64,000 bases of DNA from Rhodoplanes serenus (GTDB lineage: Bacteria > Pseudomonadota > Alphaproteobacteria > Rhizobiales > Xanthobacteraceae): NCBI GenBank assembly GCA_945861855.1, contig CAMAWG010000004.1:1-64000 (forward strand). The letters run 5' to 3'. The stretch's first letter is position 1. Every line of letters starts with the position of its first letter. The position numbers were made by a program, and so were the translations under genes. A model generated the notes under the pieces. That model had not been told where the DNA came from, ran no database searches, and saw only the letters and a list, made by a program, of their open reading frames with translations. Positions 35,969 through 44,262 of this stretch are shown in pieces.

Positions 35969-37162
35969 ATGCGACGCGCAATGACCGGGCTTGCCTTGTT
36001 CGCCGCCACGCTGCTTGCGGCAACCAGCGCCCCAGAACAGGCATACGCCCAGAGCACCATCAAGATCGGCCTGATCATGTCCTACTCGGGACAATTCGCC
36101 GACCCGGGCTCGCAAATCGACAACGGCATCAAGCTCTACATGAAGGAGCACGGCGACACGGTCGCCGGCAAGAAGATCGAGCTGATCCGCAAGGACAACG
36201 GCGGCGTGGCCCCGGATGTCGCCAAGCGGCTCGCCCAGGAACTGATCATCCGCGACAAGGTGGACATGATCGCGGGGTTCGATCTCACGCCCAACGCACT
36301 CGCCGCAGCCGACGTCTCGGCCCAGGCCAAGAAGTTCATGGTCAACATGAACGCCGCGACCTCGATCATCACGACCAAGTCGCCCTACATGGTGCGCACG
36401 TCCTTCACCGTGCCGCAGGTCAACGAATCGCTCGGGACCTGGGCCTACAAGAACGGCGCGCGCAAAGCCTACACGCTCGTTTCGGACTTCAGCCCCGGCC
36501 ACGACGGCGAAGGCGCATTCCAGCGCGCCTTCAAGGAAGCCGGCGGCGAGATCATCGGCTCGGCGCGCTATCCGGTGGCCAACCAGGACTTCACCGCCTT
36601 CCTGCAGCGCGCCAAGGATATGAGCCCCGACGTGATCTACATCTGGGTGCCCGGCGGCCCGCAGCCGGCGGCGATCGGCAAGGCTGTCGCCGACCGCGGC
36701 ATCGACCTCAAGAAGACCAAGGTGGTCGGGCAGGGCGAATTGACGTTCGACGAGGCGCTCAAGGGCATGGGTGACGCGGGCCTGGGCTTCATCACCGCCT
36801 TCCACTACGACCACAATCATCAGTCCGCGAAGAACAAGAAGTTCGTCGCCGACTACAATGCCGAGTTCAAACGCAACCCCGACATGTTCTCGGTCGGCGG
36901 CTACGACGGCATGCACGTCATCTACGAGGCGCTCAAGAAGACCAAGGGCGACACCGACGGCGACGCGCTGATCGCGGCCGCCAAGGGCTTGAAGTGGGAA
37001 AGCCCGCGCGGCCCGATGTCGATCGATCCGGAGACGCGCGACGTGGTTCAGAACGTCTATATCCGCAGGGTCGAGAAGGTGAACGGCCAGTTGGTCAACG
37101 TCGAGTTCGACAAGCTCGAAAACGTCAAGGACCCATTCAAGGCGCGCATGCCCAAGCAGTGA
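35969..37162 (+). CDS. Liv-type ABC transporter substrate-binding protein 2
   Basis: Second LivK-family receptor (397 residues), paralogue of the gene at 34613. The signal peptide ends at AYAQ (about residue 28), then TIKIGLIMSYSGQFADPG. A GGAGGA site precedes the ATG at 35969; an upstream in-frame ATG at 35900 lacks one. The permease gene follows after 46 bases. The two receptors probably share one membrane complex and extend its ligand range. Confidence 0.92.
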   Translation: MRRAMTGLALFAATLLAATSAPEQAYAQSTIKIGLIMSYSGQFADPGSQIDNGIKLYMKEHGDTVAGKKIELIRKDNGGVAPDVAKRLAQELIIRDKVDMIAGFDLTPNALAAADVSAQAKKFMVNMNAATSIITTKSPYMVRTSFTVPQVNESLGTWAYKNGARKAYTLVSDFSPGHDGEGAFQRAFKEAGGEIIGSARYPVANQDFTAFLQRAKDMSPDVIYIWVPGGPQPAAIGKAVADRGIDLKKTKVVGQGELTFDEALKGMGDAGLGFITAFHYDHNHQSAKNKKFVADYNAEFKRNPDMFSVGGYDGMHVIYEALKKTKGDTDGDALIAAAKGLKWESPRGPMSIDPETRDVVQNVYIRRVEKVNGQLVNVEFDKLENVKDPFKARMPKQ

Positions 37163-37208
37163 AGAGCAGTGACGCGATGATGATTGGCGGCCGAGGGGGA
37201 CGACCGCG

Positions 37209-38075
37209 ATGATCACGTCCGTGTTCGGCGTCCTGTTCGACGGGTTCGCCTACGGGATGCTGCTGTTCCTGCTGTCGGTCGGGCTGTCGGTGACGCTCGG
37301 GATGATGAATTTCGTCAATCTCGCGCACTGCACCTTCGGCATGATCGGCGGCTACGTCACCGTGACGCTGATGAACAGTTGGGGGTGGCCGTTCCTGGCC
37401 ACCCTGCCCGTGGCGTTCGTCGTGGCGGCGCTGATCAGCGTCGTGTTCGAACGCACGATGTTCCGCCGCCTCTACCGGGCGACCGACCTCGACCAGTGCC
37501 TGCTCACCATCGGGCTCGTGTTCGTCTCGGTCGCCACCGCGGCCTGGGTCTACGGCACGATCCAGCAGCCGGTGCAGCTTCCGCCCTATCTGCGCGGATC
37601 GGTGCAGGTGATGGGGCTGACGCTCGGCGTCTATCGCATCTTCCTGATCGTGTTCGCGCTCGTCGTCACCGGGCTGCTCGTTGCGGCGCTGGAATTCACC
37701 CGCTTCGGCGCGCAGGTGCGGGCCGCGGTCGACAACCAGCGCATGGCGCGCGGGCTCGGCATCAACGTCGACGGCGCGTTCGCGATCACATTCGCGCTCG
37801 GCAGCGGGCTTGCGGGCCTGGGCGGCGCGCTCGCCATCGACATCGTCGGCCTCGATCCGTCGTTTGCGCTGGCCTTCCTGGTCTATGTGCTGATCGTGGT
37901 CGCCGTCGGCGGCCTGGGCTCGATCGGCGGCACCTTTGCCGCCGCCATGCTGCTCGGCATCAGCGACATGGCGGGAAAATATTACTTTCCCGCGATCGGC
38001 TCGTTCCTGATCTATCTGGTGATGATCAGTCTGCTGATGTGGCGGCCGGCCGGCATCTTCGGAAGGCGCACCTGA
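37209..38075 (+). CDS. livH: Liv-type ABC permease LivH
   Basis: Membrane permease of 288 residues with about eight helices. The LivH signature MMNFVNLAHCTFGMIGGY is near residue 34 and the coupling-loop glycines GLGSIGGTFAAAMLLG lie near residue 237. The stop TGA overlaps the LivM start by one base. It forms half of the transmembrane channel fed by the receptors at 34613 and 35969. Confidence 0.92.
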   Translation: MITSVFGVLFDGFAYGMLLFLLSVGLSVTLGMMNFVNLAHCTFGMIGGYVTVTLMNSWGWPFLATLPVAFVVAALISVVFERTMFRRLYRATDLDQCLLTIGLVFVSVATAAWVYGTIQQPVQLPPYLRGSVQVMGLTLGVYRIFLIVFALVVTGLLVAALEFTRFGAQVRAAVDNQRMARGLGINVDGAFAITFALGSGLAGLGGALAIDIVGLDPSFALAFLVYVLIVVAVGGLGSIGGTFAAAMLLGISDMAGKYYFPAIGSFLIYLVMISLLMWRPAGIFGRRT

Positions 38076-39115
38076 TGGCGGTCACCTCCCCCGCGATAGC
38101 AGGCGCGCACCAATATCTCGACGCGCAAGTCCGCTGGCGCACGATCGAAATCGTGTTCTGGCTGGCGACCTTGCTGCCGTTCGTGGTGACGCCGGACTAT
38201 CTGGTGCTGGCGAGCCAGATCGCCGTCACCGCGCTGTTTGCGCTCTCGCTCGATCTCATCCTCGGCTATGCGGGGATCGTCTCGCTCGGACATGCCGCGT
38301 TCTTCGGCTTCGGCGCCTACACCGCAGGCCTCATCTCGAAATGGGGCTGGGGCGAGCCGCTGACCGGCCTGCTGATCTCCGGCCTCGCCGCCGGTCTGCT
38401 CGGTTACCTGATGAGCTTCATCATCTCGCGCTTCCGGCATCTGGCGCTGATTATGATCACGCTCGGATTCGGCCTCCTGCTGCACGAGCTTGCCAACAGC
38501 GCCAGCGGGATCACCGGCGGCGCCGACGGGTTGCAGGGCGTGAAGATGTGGCCGCTGTTCGGCGCCTTCAAGTTCGACCTCTACGGCCGTACCGCCTACT
38601 GGTATGCGCTGATCGTTCTGTTCCTGCTGTTCCTGGTGAGCCGGCGGCTGATCAATTCGCCGTTCGGGCTATCGCTCCGCGGCATCCGCGAGAACGCCGT
38701 CCGCATGCGCGCCATCGGCGCCGAGAGCCGCTCGCACATCCGCAAGATCTACACCATCTCCGCGATCATCGCCGGCGTTGCCGGCGCGATCCTGACGCAG
38801 ACCACCGAGACCGTGTCGCTCGGCGTGCTCGACTTTCAGCGCTCGGCCGACATCCTGGTGATCCTGATCCTCGGCGGCGCGGGCAGGCTCTACGGGGGCT
38901 TGATCGGCGCCATCATCTACATGATCGCGCGCGACTGGTTCTCCGGCGTCAATCCGCAATACTGGTATTTCCCGATCGGCGTGCTGCTGATCGGGGTCGT
39001 GCTGTTCCTGCCGAACGGAATCCTCGGCGGCCTGGCGCAGATCGTGAACTCCGAGCGCGGCCAGCGCTGCACCGGCTGGCTCACTGCGCCGCTGCCCTGG
39101 AGGCGGCGGCCATGA
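38075..39115 (+). CDS. livM: Liv-type ABC permease LivM
   Basis: Second permease of 346 residues with about ten helices. LDLILGYAGIVSLGHAAFFG is the LivM signature (in part: GYAGIVSLGHAAF), and LRGIRENAVRMRAIG the coupling loop. The ATG overlaps the LivH stop (TGATG) and its own stop overlaps the LivG start (ATGA). The C-terminal tail is short and basic. Confidence 0.92.
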   Translation: MAVTSPAIAGAHQYLDAQVRWRTIEIVFWLATLLPFVVTPDYLVLASQIAVTALFALSLDLILGYAGIVSLGHAAFFGFGAYTAGLISKWGWGEPLTGLLISGLAAGLLGYLMSFIISRFRHLALIMITLGFGLLLHELANSASGITGGADGLQGVKMWPLFGAFKFDLYGRTAYWYALIVLFLLFLVSRRLINSPFGLSLRGIRENAVRMRAIGAESRSHIRKIYTISAIIAGVAGAILTQTTETVSLGVLDFQRSADILVILILGGAGRLYGGLIGAIIYMIARDWFSGVNPQYWYFPIGVLLIGVVLFLPNGILGGLAQIVNSERGQRCTGWLTAPLPWRRRP

Positions 39116-39867
39116 GCGTGCCCGTGCTTTCGACCAGCGGACTCGACAAGAGCTTCGGCTCGCTCGTCGTCGCCAAGAACATCGAGATCGCACTGCCCCG
39201 CGGGGTCCGCTACGCGCTGATCGGGCCGAACGGCGCCGGCAAGACCACCCTGATCAACCTGATGACCGGGATGCTGCGCCCCGACGCCGGCCGCATCATG
39301 CTGGGCGGCGAGGACATCACCGCCCTCGGACCCGAGGAGCGGGTGCGGCGCGGGCTCGTCCGCACCTTCCAGATCAACAGCCTGTTCCCGCATCTCAACC
39401 CGCTCGAAGCGGTGACGCTGGCGATCTGCGAGCGCGAGCGCATCGCCCGCACCTGGTGGCGGCCGACGTCGGACTATCGCGCCGCCGTGGACGAGGCCTA
39501 TTCGGTGCTGGAATCGCTGATGCTCGGCCCGGTCTGCACGCGTGAGACCCGCGAGCTCGCCTACGGCCAGCAGCGGCTTCTGGAAATCGCGCTGGCGCTC
39601 GCGACCAGGCCCAAGGTGCTCCTCCTCGACGAGCCCGCGGCCGGCGTGCCGCGCGAGGAAAGCGCCGAGCTGTTCACCGCCATCACCAGCCTGTCGCAGG
39701 ACATCACCGTGCTGTTCATTGAGCACGACATGGAGCTGGTGTTCCGGCTTGCGAGCCGCATCATCGTCATGGTCGGCGGCCGCATCCTGCTGGAAGGCAC
39801 GCCCGACGAGATTTCCGCCGACCCGCGCGTGCGCGAGGTCTATCTCGGAGGGGCGACGCATGGTTGA
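39112..39867 (+). CDS. livG: Liv-type ABC ATPase LivG
   Basis: ATPase of 251 residues. Walker A is GPNGAGKT at 38-45; the signature LAYGQQRLLEIALAL lacks the usual LSGG but keeps the position; Walker B is VLLLDEPAAGVP, followed by FIEHDMELV. Its ATG overlaps the LivM stop by 4 bases, and its end overlaps the LivF start by 8 bases. Confidence 0.92.
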   Translation: MSVPVLSTSGLDKSFGSLVVAKNIEIALPRGVRYALIGPNGAGKTTLINLMTGMLRPDAGRIMLGGEDITALGPEERVRRGLVRTFQINSLFPHLNPLEAVTLAICERERIARTWWRPTSDYRAAVDEAYSVLESLMLGPVCTRETRELAYGQQRLLEIALALATRPKVLLLDEPAAGVPREESAELFTAITSLSQDITVLFIEHDMELVFRLASRIIVMVGGRILLEGTPDEISADPRVREVYLGGATHG

Positions 39868-40591
39868 GCCCCTGCTTTCATTCAAGAATGTGCGCGCCGG
39901 CTACGGCGAGGCGGTCGTGCTCGACGACATCACCTTCGATATCCCCGAGCGCGGCAGCCTCGCGGTGCTGGGGCGGAACGGCGTCGGCAAGAGCACGCTG
40001 CTGCTGACCTTGATGGGCTTCACCCAGCTTCGCCGCGGCTCGATCTCGTGGCGCGGCGCCGACATCTCGCGGCTGGCGCCGCACCGCCGCGCGCTGTCCG
40101 GTATCGGCTGGGTGGCGCAGGAGCGCGAGATTTTCGCAAACCTCACGGTCGAGGAAAACCTGACCGTCGCCTCCCGCCCCGGCCGCTGGGACCTGCCCGC
40201 GGTGTTTGAGCTGTTCCCGCGGCTGAAGGAGCGCAAGCTTTCCAAGGGCAACCAGCTCTCCGGCGGCGAGCAGCAGATGCTGGCGACCGCGCGTGCGCTG
40301 ATGACCAATCCGGCGCTGCTCTTGCTCGACGAGCCGCTGGAGGGCCTGGCTCCCATCATCGTCGAGGAGCTGGTGCGGGGCCTGCGCAAGATGATCACCG
40401 AGGAAGGCACCGCCGTCATCCTGGTGGAGCAGCACGCCGAGATCGCGCTGTCGCTCACCGAGCACGCCGTGCTGCTGGAGCGCGGCGCGATCGTGCACCG
40501 CGCCCGCTCGGCGGATTTGCTCAAGGACCACGCGACTTTGGATCGCTACATCGGATTGCGCGTGGCGGAAGGCAAGCCCGCGCAACGCTGA
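39860..40591 (+). CDS. livF: Liv-type ABC ATPase LivF
   Basis: ATPase of 243 residues and last gene of the Liv operon. Walker A is GRNGVGKST at 38-46, the signature is LSGGEQQMLATARAL, and Walker B is LLLLDEPLEGLAP. The ATG lies inside the end of livG. A repeat element with a 13-bp stem follows the stop and may end transcription. Confidence 0.92.
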   Translation: MVEPLLSFKNVRAGYGEAVVLDDITFDIPERGSLAVLGRNGVGKSTLLLTLMGFTQLRRGSISWRGADISRLAPHRRALSGIGWVAQEREIFANLTVEENLTVASRPGRWDLPAVFELFPRLKERKLSKGNQLSGGEQQMLATARALMTNPALLLLDEPLEGLAPIIVEELVRGLRKMITEEGTAVILVEQHAEIALSLTEHAVLLERGAIVHRARSADLLKDHATLDRYIGLRVAEGKPAQR

Positions 40592-40593
40592 CT

Positions 40594-40706
40594 CGTGTCC
40601 CGGGCGAGCGAAGCGAGACCCGGGACCCCGGTTGCTTTCCATCGCAAGAAACCGGGGTCCCGCATCTGCGGTGCAACGCTTCGCGCTGCACCGCGTGCGG
40701 GACACG
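40594..40706 (+). repeat. Dispersed repeat with 9-bp terminal inverted repeats, copy 2
   Basis: CGTGTCCCG at 40594-40602 and CGGGACACG at 40698-40706 form perfect terminal inverted repeats. Inside is a 13-bp perfect stem (CGGGACCCCGGTT at 40621-40633, AACCGGGGTCCCG at 40650-40662). A diverged inverted copy lies at 13187-13320. It fills the gap between two convergent genes and could act as a terminator for both. Confidence 0.7.
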
Positions 40707-40713
40707 CGAACCG

Positions 40714-41595
40714 TCACGCCGTCAGCCTGATGACCGCCTTGTCGTAGGCTTCCGCCCCGAGGTCGCCACCCTCGAAGATGCCGCGCTCGGCGATCCAGGC
40801 GCGCGAATCGTCGAAGATTTCGCGCGAATACGGTTCGAACACGATGCGCTCGCCCGGTCCCCAGCGGCGCGTGTCCATCGTGCCGTGGAAGCGCTTGGGG
40901 AACTCCTTCGTGTAGTGCTTGGTGTAGAGTTCCGGCCGCAGATCGATGTCGGCCTGCGCCCTCCTCAGAGCACGAAAGAACTTCTGCACGTCCTCCATAT
41001 CCGGGACGCCGGTGAGCATGGTCGCCATCATGAAGGTGCAGTCGACCACCTTCCGGAAGCCGAGCTGCTCGGCGTAATAGTACGGCCCGGAGAACAGCGT
41101 GCAGGCCGGCACTTCGCCATTCAGCAGCTTCTCCATGCGGCCGAACACCAGCCCGTCCTTGAACGACAGGTTGATCTTGTCCAGCGGCATGAACTGCTCG
41201 AGCGCCTGGATCGTGGTGTAGTGGCTGCCGGACTGATAGCCGACCGAGATCGGCACGCCGGCGAGATCCTCCGGCGTCTTCACCTTGGAGTCCGGCGGCA
41301 CGAAGATGCCGCAGGTCGAGACCTGATAGACATCGCCGTAAAGCTTGCCGTGGCCCTTGGCGGCGGCGACGTTCACGGTCCAGTGGCAGGCGCAGGACAC
41401 GTCCGACTTGCGGCCGCGCTCGAAGGTCTGCATCGCGCCGACCTTGTCGCCAAGCTGCTGCGACGCGCCGTCGCTCGACTGCACGAGCTCGCGGAACTCG
41501 TAGTCGAGCCCCTCGTCCTTGAAGTAGCCCTTCTCCTCCGCCACCCACTCGTGCAGGCGGAAGTGCGGTTCGATGATGAATTTGTCCTTGGCCAT
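40714..41595 (-). CDS. NitT/TauT-like substrate-binding-fold protein without signal peptide
   Basis: Protein of 293 residues with the SsuA/THI5-like fold: HEWVAEEKGYFKDEGLDYEF, the first-lobe motif (in part: AEEKGYFKDEGL), then TPEDLAGVPISVG and SGPYYYAEQ. It begins MAKDKFIIEPHF with no hydrophobic leader, so it should stay in the cytoplasm unless a start is missed; a GGAGG site before the ATG supports this start. No permease or ATPase is adjacent. It may be a cytoplasmic ligand-binding or enzyme homologue (the fold is shared with THI5 and some decarboxylases). The GntR regulator is upstream on the same strand. Confidence 0.78.
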   Translation of the reverse strand: MAKDKFIIEPHFRLHEWVAEEKGYFKDEGLDYEFRELVQSSDGASQQLGDKVGAMQTFERGRKSDVSCACHWTVNVAAAKGHGKLYGDVYQVSTCGIFVPPDSKVKTPEDLAGVPISVGYQSGSHYTTIQALEQFMPLDKINLSFKDGLVFGRMEKLLNGEVPACTLFSGPYYYAEQLGFRKVVDCTFMMATMLTGVPDMEDVQKFFRALRRAQADIDLRPELYTKHYTKEFPKRFHGTMDTRRWGPGERIVFEPYSREIFDDSRAWIAERGIFEGGDLGAEAYDKAVIRLTA

Positions 41596-41637
41596 TGGTA
41601 TCCTCCGGTTGGTTATGAGTCAGAAATCATCTCCGCC

Positions 41638-41749
41638 GTCATTCCGGCCGAGCGAAGCGAGTGCCGGAATCCATAACCCCTGTCTATCCGAAGTCATGGA
41701 GACTGGGGGTATGGATTCCGGAACGCCGCTTCGCGGCGTCCGGAATGAC
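41638..41749. repeat. Dispersed GTCATTCCGG element, complete copy
   Basis: Perfect 10-bp terminal inverted repeats (GTCATTCCGG at 41638-41647, CCGGAATGAC at 41740-41749) enclose an inner inverted repeat whose arms contain CCGGAATCCAT and ATGGATTCCGG. The whole forms a long nested hairpin of 112 bases. A truncated relative is at 8884-8956. Similar intergenic elements are common in Bradyrhizobium relatives from general knowledge. Confidence 0.7.
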
Positions 41750-41765
41750 CGCGGCAGTGCATCGG

Positions 41766-42536
41766 CTAGCAGCATGTGGCCGCCTTCATTTTCGACTTCG
41801 CATGCTCCGACACCCGGCGGGCGCGGATCATCTTGACGTGGTCGTCCATCAGCTTGCGGGCGCCGGCGGCGTCGCGGATTTCGATGAGCCCCAGCAATTC
41901 CTTGTGGATGTCCTGGATGCGCCGCATGACGTTGCGCGTCAGCGTCGGATTGCGGCGCGGCCACGACACATGCTGCAGCGAGATGAGCTGCACCACCAGC
42001 ACGCGGTTGTGCGAGGCCTCGGCGACCGCGAGGTGGAATTCCGCGCCCAGCTCGGTGAAGCGCGCAACGTCGCCCATGCTGGCGTCCGCGTCGGCGACAA
42101 GCTGGCGGAGCCGCGAAAAATCCTCGTCGGTGGCGTTCTCGGCGGCGAGCTCGGCGGCGAGGCATTCGATGGCGCGCTGCGCGTCCATGATCTCGGCGGC
42201 GGTGACGCCGGTGAGGTCGAGCTGCACCGCCAGCGCCTCGGCGAACAGCCGCGGGTTGCCGCGAGCGACGCGTGCGCCGCCGCCCTTGCCCATCTTGATC
42301 TCGGCGATGCCGAGCGCCTGGAGCGTACGGAGCGCGTCGCGGGCGACGATCCGCGAGACGCCGTAGCGCGCCGCGATCTCGTTCTCGGTGCCGATGCTGT
42401 CGCCGGGCTTGAGCTTTTTGGCAAACAGCGCGTCGCGCACGTCGGCGATGATCTGCGAGGACAGCGACGCCGAGCGGCCGGGGAAAAAAATCCGGCCGGG
42501 AAGCTTTGCGGCGATGGCTGACGGCTGGGTGCCCAT
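41766..42536 (-). CDS. GntR-family transcriptional regulator, FCD (FadR-like) subfamily
   Basis: DNA-binding regulator of 256 residues. The N-terminal winged helix-turn-helix includes GTENEIAARYGVSRIVARDAL (in part: EIAARYGVSRIVARD), and the C-terminal FCD domain has the metal-ligand histidines in EFHLAVAEASHNR and DDHVKMI. FCD domains bind small organic acids. It is divergent from the flavin monooxygenase gene at 42742, which is the likeliest target, together with the binding-protein gene downstream. A 13-base palindrome at 42571-42583 could be its operator. Confidence 0.9.
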   Translation of the reverse strand: MGTQPSAIAAKLPGRIFFPGRSASLSSQIIADVRDALFAKKLKPGDSIGTENEIAARYGVSRIVARDALRTLQALGIAEIKMGKGGGARVARGNPRLFAEALAVQLDLTGVTAAEIMDAQRAIECLAAELAAENATDEDFSRLRQLVADADASMGDVARFTELGAEFHLAVAEASHNRVLVVQLISLQHVSWPRRNPTLTRNVMRRIQDIHKELLGLIEIRDAAGARKLMDDHVKMIRARRVSEHAKSKMKAATCC

Positions 42537-42570
42537 GATCCCGATATTAGGCTTTCGCGATAAAGTAGTA

Positions 42571-42583
42571 AAGATATTATCTT
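42571..42583. promoter_or_regulatory. Candidate regulator operator in the divergent promoter
   Basis: AAGATA-T-TATCTT is a perfect 13-base palindrome in an AT-rich patch, 35 bases upstream of the GntR gene and about 160 bases before the monooxygenase gene. It does not match the TTGTA...TACAA form known for some FCD regulators, so the assignment is tentative. Confidence 0.35.
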
Positions 42584-42741
42584 ATAGAATTTAGTTGCGA
42601 TGGCAACCACTTGGCAGACTGGATAAGGCGCCCGCACGTCATGGCGGCTCTGCTCTTACCCAGCTTCGCAATCGGCGCGATTGCATGGGATGATGGCCAC
42701 CGCGCCGGACAACAAAACAGCGCCGAGGGAAGGAAAGCGCA

Positions 42742-43818
42742 ATGGAATTCGGAATTCTCTTCACGTCCCATCCCAACACCGCGGCCGAGCCCTACCCGCA
42801 CCGCGACGTGCATGCGCGCGTGACCAAGCAGATCGTGCGCGCCGACGAGCTCGGCTACGACTACGCCTGGGTCGCCGAGCACCACTTCTCCAACGAATAC
42901 GGCATCATGCCGGACGTGTTCGTCTATGCGGGCTATCTCGCGGCGCTGACCAAGCGGATCAAGATCGGCACCGCGGTGGTGACGCTGCCGCTCGCCAATC
43001 CGCTGCGGGTCGCGGAGAACTCGGCCTTCGTGGATATTTTGACGGGCGGGCGCTTCGTGCTGGGGTTGGGTTCGGGTTATCGAAAATACGAGTTCGACGC
43101 CTTCGGCGTGGACTTCGAGAACCGGCGCGACATCCAGGAGGAGGCGCTGCCGGTGCTGCTGGATTTGCTCCACAACAAGCGGATCGACCACAAGGGGAAG
43201 TATTTTTCGGCGAAGGTGACCGAGCCCTACGAGCTGTTCCCGCATCCCATTCAGCAGCCGCATCCGCCGATCTTTCTCGCGGCCTCCACCGAGCGCTCGC
43301 TCGGCGTCGCCGGGCGCTACGGCTTCGGCACCATGATGTCGAGCTGGACGCCGTTCCCGGAGCTGGCGCGGCAGGCCAAGATCTATCGCGACGCGCTTGA
43401 ACAGACGCCGGCGAAATGGCGGCAGAACGGCGCGCGCGGGCATGTGGACGTCGCCCGCTGGGTCTATGTGGCGGAGACCGACGCCAAGGCCAAGCGCGAG
43501 AGCGAAGAGGGCATCATGAAGAACCTCGCGCATTTCTCCAGCGGCCACACTTCGGGCTATCTCGGCACGGTGTCGAAGGACGTGGGCGCGAGCCCGCGCG
43601 ACTACGACGCGCTGAACAAGGACATACTGCTGCACGGCTCGCCCGCGAGCGTGGTGGAGAAGATCGAGACGCTGCGGGACATGGCCGGGGTGGATTCGGT
43701 GATGCTGCACTATCCGCCGTACTACGGGCAGGAGAAGGCGCTGGCGTCGCTGGAGCTGTTCGCGAGCGAGGTGATCCCGAAGCTGAAATCGCCCGCGCCG
43801 AAGCGAAAGACGGCGTAG
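42742..43818 (+). CDS. LLM-class (luciferase-like) flavin-dependent monooxygenase, copy 2
   Basis: Luciferase-like enzyme of 358 residues with the same TIM-barrel motifs as the copy at 31875: VAEHHFSNEYGIMP, LTGGRFVLGLGSGYRKYE and GVDSVMLHYPPYYG. GGAAGGAAA precedes the ATG. It is controlled in all likelihood by the divergent GntR gene. No flavin reductase is next to it. A clear bidirectional terminator follows. Confidence 0.9.
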   Translation: MEFGILFTSHPNTAAEPYPHRDVHARVTKQIVRADELGYDYAWVAEHHFSNEYGIMPDVFVYAGYLAALTKRIKIGTAVVTLPLANPLRVAENSAFVDILTGGRFVLGLGSGYRKYEFDAFGVDFENRRDIQEEALPVLLDLLHNKRIDHKGKYFSAKVTEPYELFPHPIQQPHPPIFLAASTERSLGVAGRYGFGTMMSSWTPFPELARQAKIYRDALEQTPAKWRQNGARGHVDVARWVYVAETDAKAKRESEEGIMKNLAHFSSGHTSGYLGTVSKDVGASPRDYDALNKDILLHGSPASVVEKIETLRDMAGVDSVMLHYPPYYGQEKALASLELFASEVIPKLKSPAPKRKTA

Positions 43819-43827
43819 CGGCACAAC

Positions 43828-43862
43828 AAAAAAGCGGCTCCCGAACCAGGGAGCCGCCTTTT
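43828..43862. terminator. Bidirectional rho-independent terminator
   Basis: A 9-bp perfect stem (GCGGCTCCC at 43834-43842, GGGAGCCGC at 43849-43857) with a 6-base loop is flanked by six A on the left and CTTTTCC on the right, so it works for both convergent genes. Confidence 0.85.
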
Positions 43863-43877
43863 CCGTCCCGCGATGAA

Positions 43878-44096
43878 CTAGCGGATGATGACCGTGCCCC
43901 TGTTGTGGTGATAACGGTGCCGCTTTTTCACGATCACGACGCGCTCGGCGCGGTGATTGCGCCAGCCGTAGTGGTGGCCTCGGTTGTGCTTCTTCTTGAT
44001 GATGACGGTCTCCGCGCTCGCGGGTTCGGTGGCCGCCACCGGCAGCGCGATACCGAACGCGGCAAGGGCGGCCAATGTCAGGACAATCTTACGCAT
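43878..44096 (-). CDS. Small secreted basic histidine-rich protein
   Basis: Precursor of 72 residues with a signal peptide (residues 1-28, ending EPASA). The mature part is very basic and histidine-rich (KKKHNRGHHYG, KKRHRYHHNRG) and could bind metal or nucleic acid. AGGAGAG precedes the ATG at 44096. An EcfG-like promoter sits 35 bases upstream. Short basic exported proteins of this kind are common in Rhizobiales and have no known function. Confidence 0.78.
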   Translation of the reverse strand: MRKIVLTLAALAAFGIALPVAATEPASAETVIIKKKHNRGHHYGWRNHRAERVVIVKKRHRYHHNRGTVIIR

Positions 44097-44130
44097 GCGA
44101 GTTCTCTCCTCTGGGGTTGATACTCGCACC

Positions 44131-44156
44131 AACGCACAAGATATGCGCAGCGTTCC
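44131..44156 (-). promoter_or_regulatory. Putative EcfG promoter for the basic small protein
   Basis: On the minus strand GGAAC (44156-44152) is followed after 17 bases by CGTT (44134-44131), an exact match to GGAAC-N16/17-CGTT. The gene's ATG is 35 bases beyond. A 7-bp inverted repeat (TTCCAAA-N5-TTTGGAA, 44153-44171) overlaps the -35 element. Confidence 0.65.
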
Positions 44157-44228
44157 AAATTTTGTTTGGAATCGAGGCCTATGAAGGGCCGTTCATACAA
44201 GTCCGGCCGACGGCACAAAGTTGCAGAC

Positions 44229-44253
44229 GGAGGCGATTCGCCGATTCGCCTCC
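44229..44253 (-). terminator. Candidate terminator hairpin after the second MoCo gene
   Basis: An 8-bp perfect stem (GGAGGCGA and TCGCCTCC) with a 9-base loop begins 10 bases past the stop at 44263. There is no T-tract, so confidence is low. Confidence 0.35.
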
Positions 44254-44262
44254 ACCGCGCGA

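Noticed and set aside
34622-37216. 864-residue open frame on the minus strand
   Set aside because: It is antisense to the two Liv receptor genes, which have signal peptides and family motifs; the frame is open only because of high GC codon bias.
39542-39860. Longer start for LivF inside livG
   Set aside because: The extension is a shadow of LivG; the ATG at 39860 begins the normal LivF N-terminus.
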